Below are positions 63,968 to 64,000 of a stretch of 64,000 bases of DNA, in pieces. The position numbers and the translations under genes are program-made. Positions within the stretch are counted from its first letter, which is position 1, and every line of letters begins with the position of its first letter. The stretch comes from Terriglobia bacterium (GTDB lineage Bacteria > Acidobacteriota > Terriglobia > Terriglobales > Acidobacteriaceae), in assembly GCA_020073185.1 (NCBI GenBank), contig JAIQFT010000025.1, positions 1-64,000 of the forward strand. Reading direction: 5' to 3'. The notes under the pieces are model-generated. The model was not told the DNA's origin, searched no databases, and saw only the letters and a program-made list of their open reading frames with translations.

Positions 63968-64000
63968 TTGGATTCTCTGATTTCCTATGTGGTTGCGGCT
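63968..64000 (+). CDS. Possible start of a further gene, cut by the window edge
   Basis: From TTG 63968, 11 bases after the previous stop, a frame (MDSLISYVVAA) is open to the end of the window. Only 11 codons are visible; a hydrophobic start in a continuing operon is all that can be said. Confidence 0.25.
   Translation, partial: MDSLISYVVAA

Overview
The window looks like chromosomal DNA from an Acidobacteriota bacterium (Terriglobia/Koribacter-like). I infer this from the high GC content, the gene content (short 2-isopropylmalate synthase-like enzyme, fused homocysteine methyltransferase/MTHFR, DUF2089 and YvlB-like cassette, TolC-like protein with a Gly-rich insert, small coiled-coil/basic proteins) and dense short palindromic and heptad repeats. 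No rRNA, tRNA, CRISPR array, transposase or plasmid origin was recognised. Everything is read from sequence alone; no database search was run.

Layout. 1-0.65 kb: frameshifted fragment of an AIPR-type (abortive infection) gene. 0.7-13.2 kb: metabolic and envelope genes: amidohydrolase/M20 peptidase pair, isopropylmalate synthase-like enzyme, APC permease, aldehyde dehydrogenase, truA (with a palindromic element inserted in frame), TolC-like protein, glycosyltransferase. 13.4-22.6 kb: a split B12-dependent acyl-CoA mutase whose large and small subunits lie 4.9 kb apart and whose substrate-site residues match isobutyryl-CoA mutase; between them a B12-binding radical SAM protein, an EamA transporter, a DUF2089 cassette and an AlkA-like glycosylase; then an enoyl-CoA hydratase and a PAS histidine kinase. 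22.6-36.6 kb: zinc-ribbon membrane protein, Fur regulator, penicillin acylase, beta-propeller lipoprotein, methionine/folate fusion enzyme, orphan xseB, degenerate receiver, ATP-grasp ligase, secreted subtilase with a separate propeptide-like protein, YggX.

36.8-47.5 kb is a C2 carbon module. Isocitrate lyase diverges from an IclR-family regulator across a 250 bp region with three copies of an 18 bp palindrome. Malate synthase and a minus-strand operon follow: GntR regulator, three subunits of a 2-oxoacid:ferredoxin oxidoreductase, and an OFA (oxalate/formate) transporter. The alpha subunit carries the YPIR and RALD residues of oxalate oxidoreductase at matching positions, so this is read as an oxalate uptake and oxidation operon beside the glyoxylate cycle.

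47.6-54.8 kb: zinc-ribbon AAA ATPase, tenA-thiD, conserved membrane proteins, a 53-residue secreted peptide, an XRE regulator, and two small coiled-coil proteins. 55-64 kb is a predicted outer-membrane or extracellular electron-transfer cluster: a 23-heme cytochrome, a 40-heme cytochrome built from ten 73-residue tri-heme repeats, a beta-barrel candidate, a secreted protein and a b-type cytochrome-like membrane protein, the last three joined by 4 bp overlaps.

Across the window, short tandem heptads (STRR-like) and several palindromic repeat families sit in gaps and have been absorbed into gene ends or interiors.
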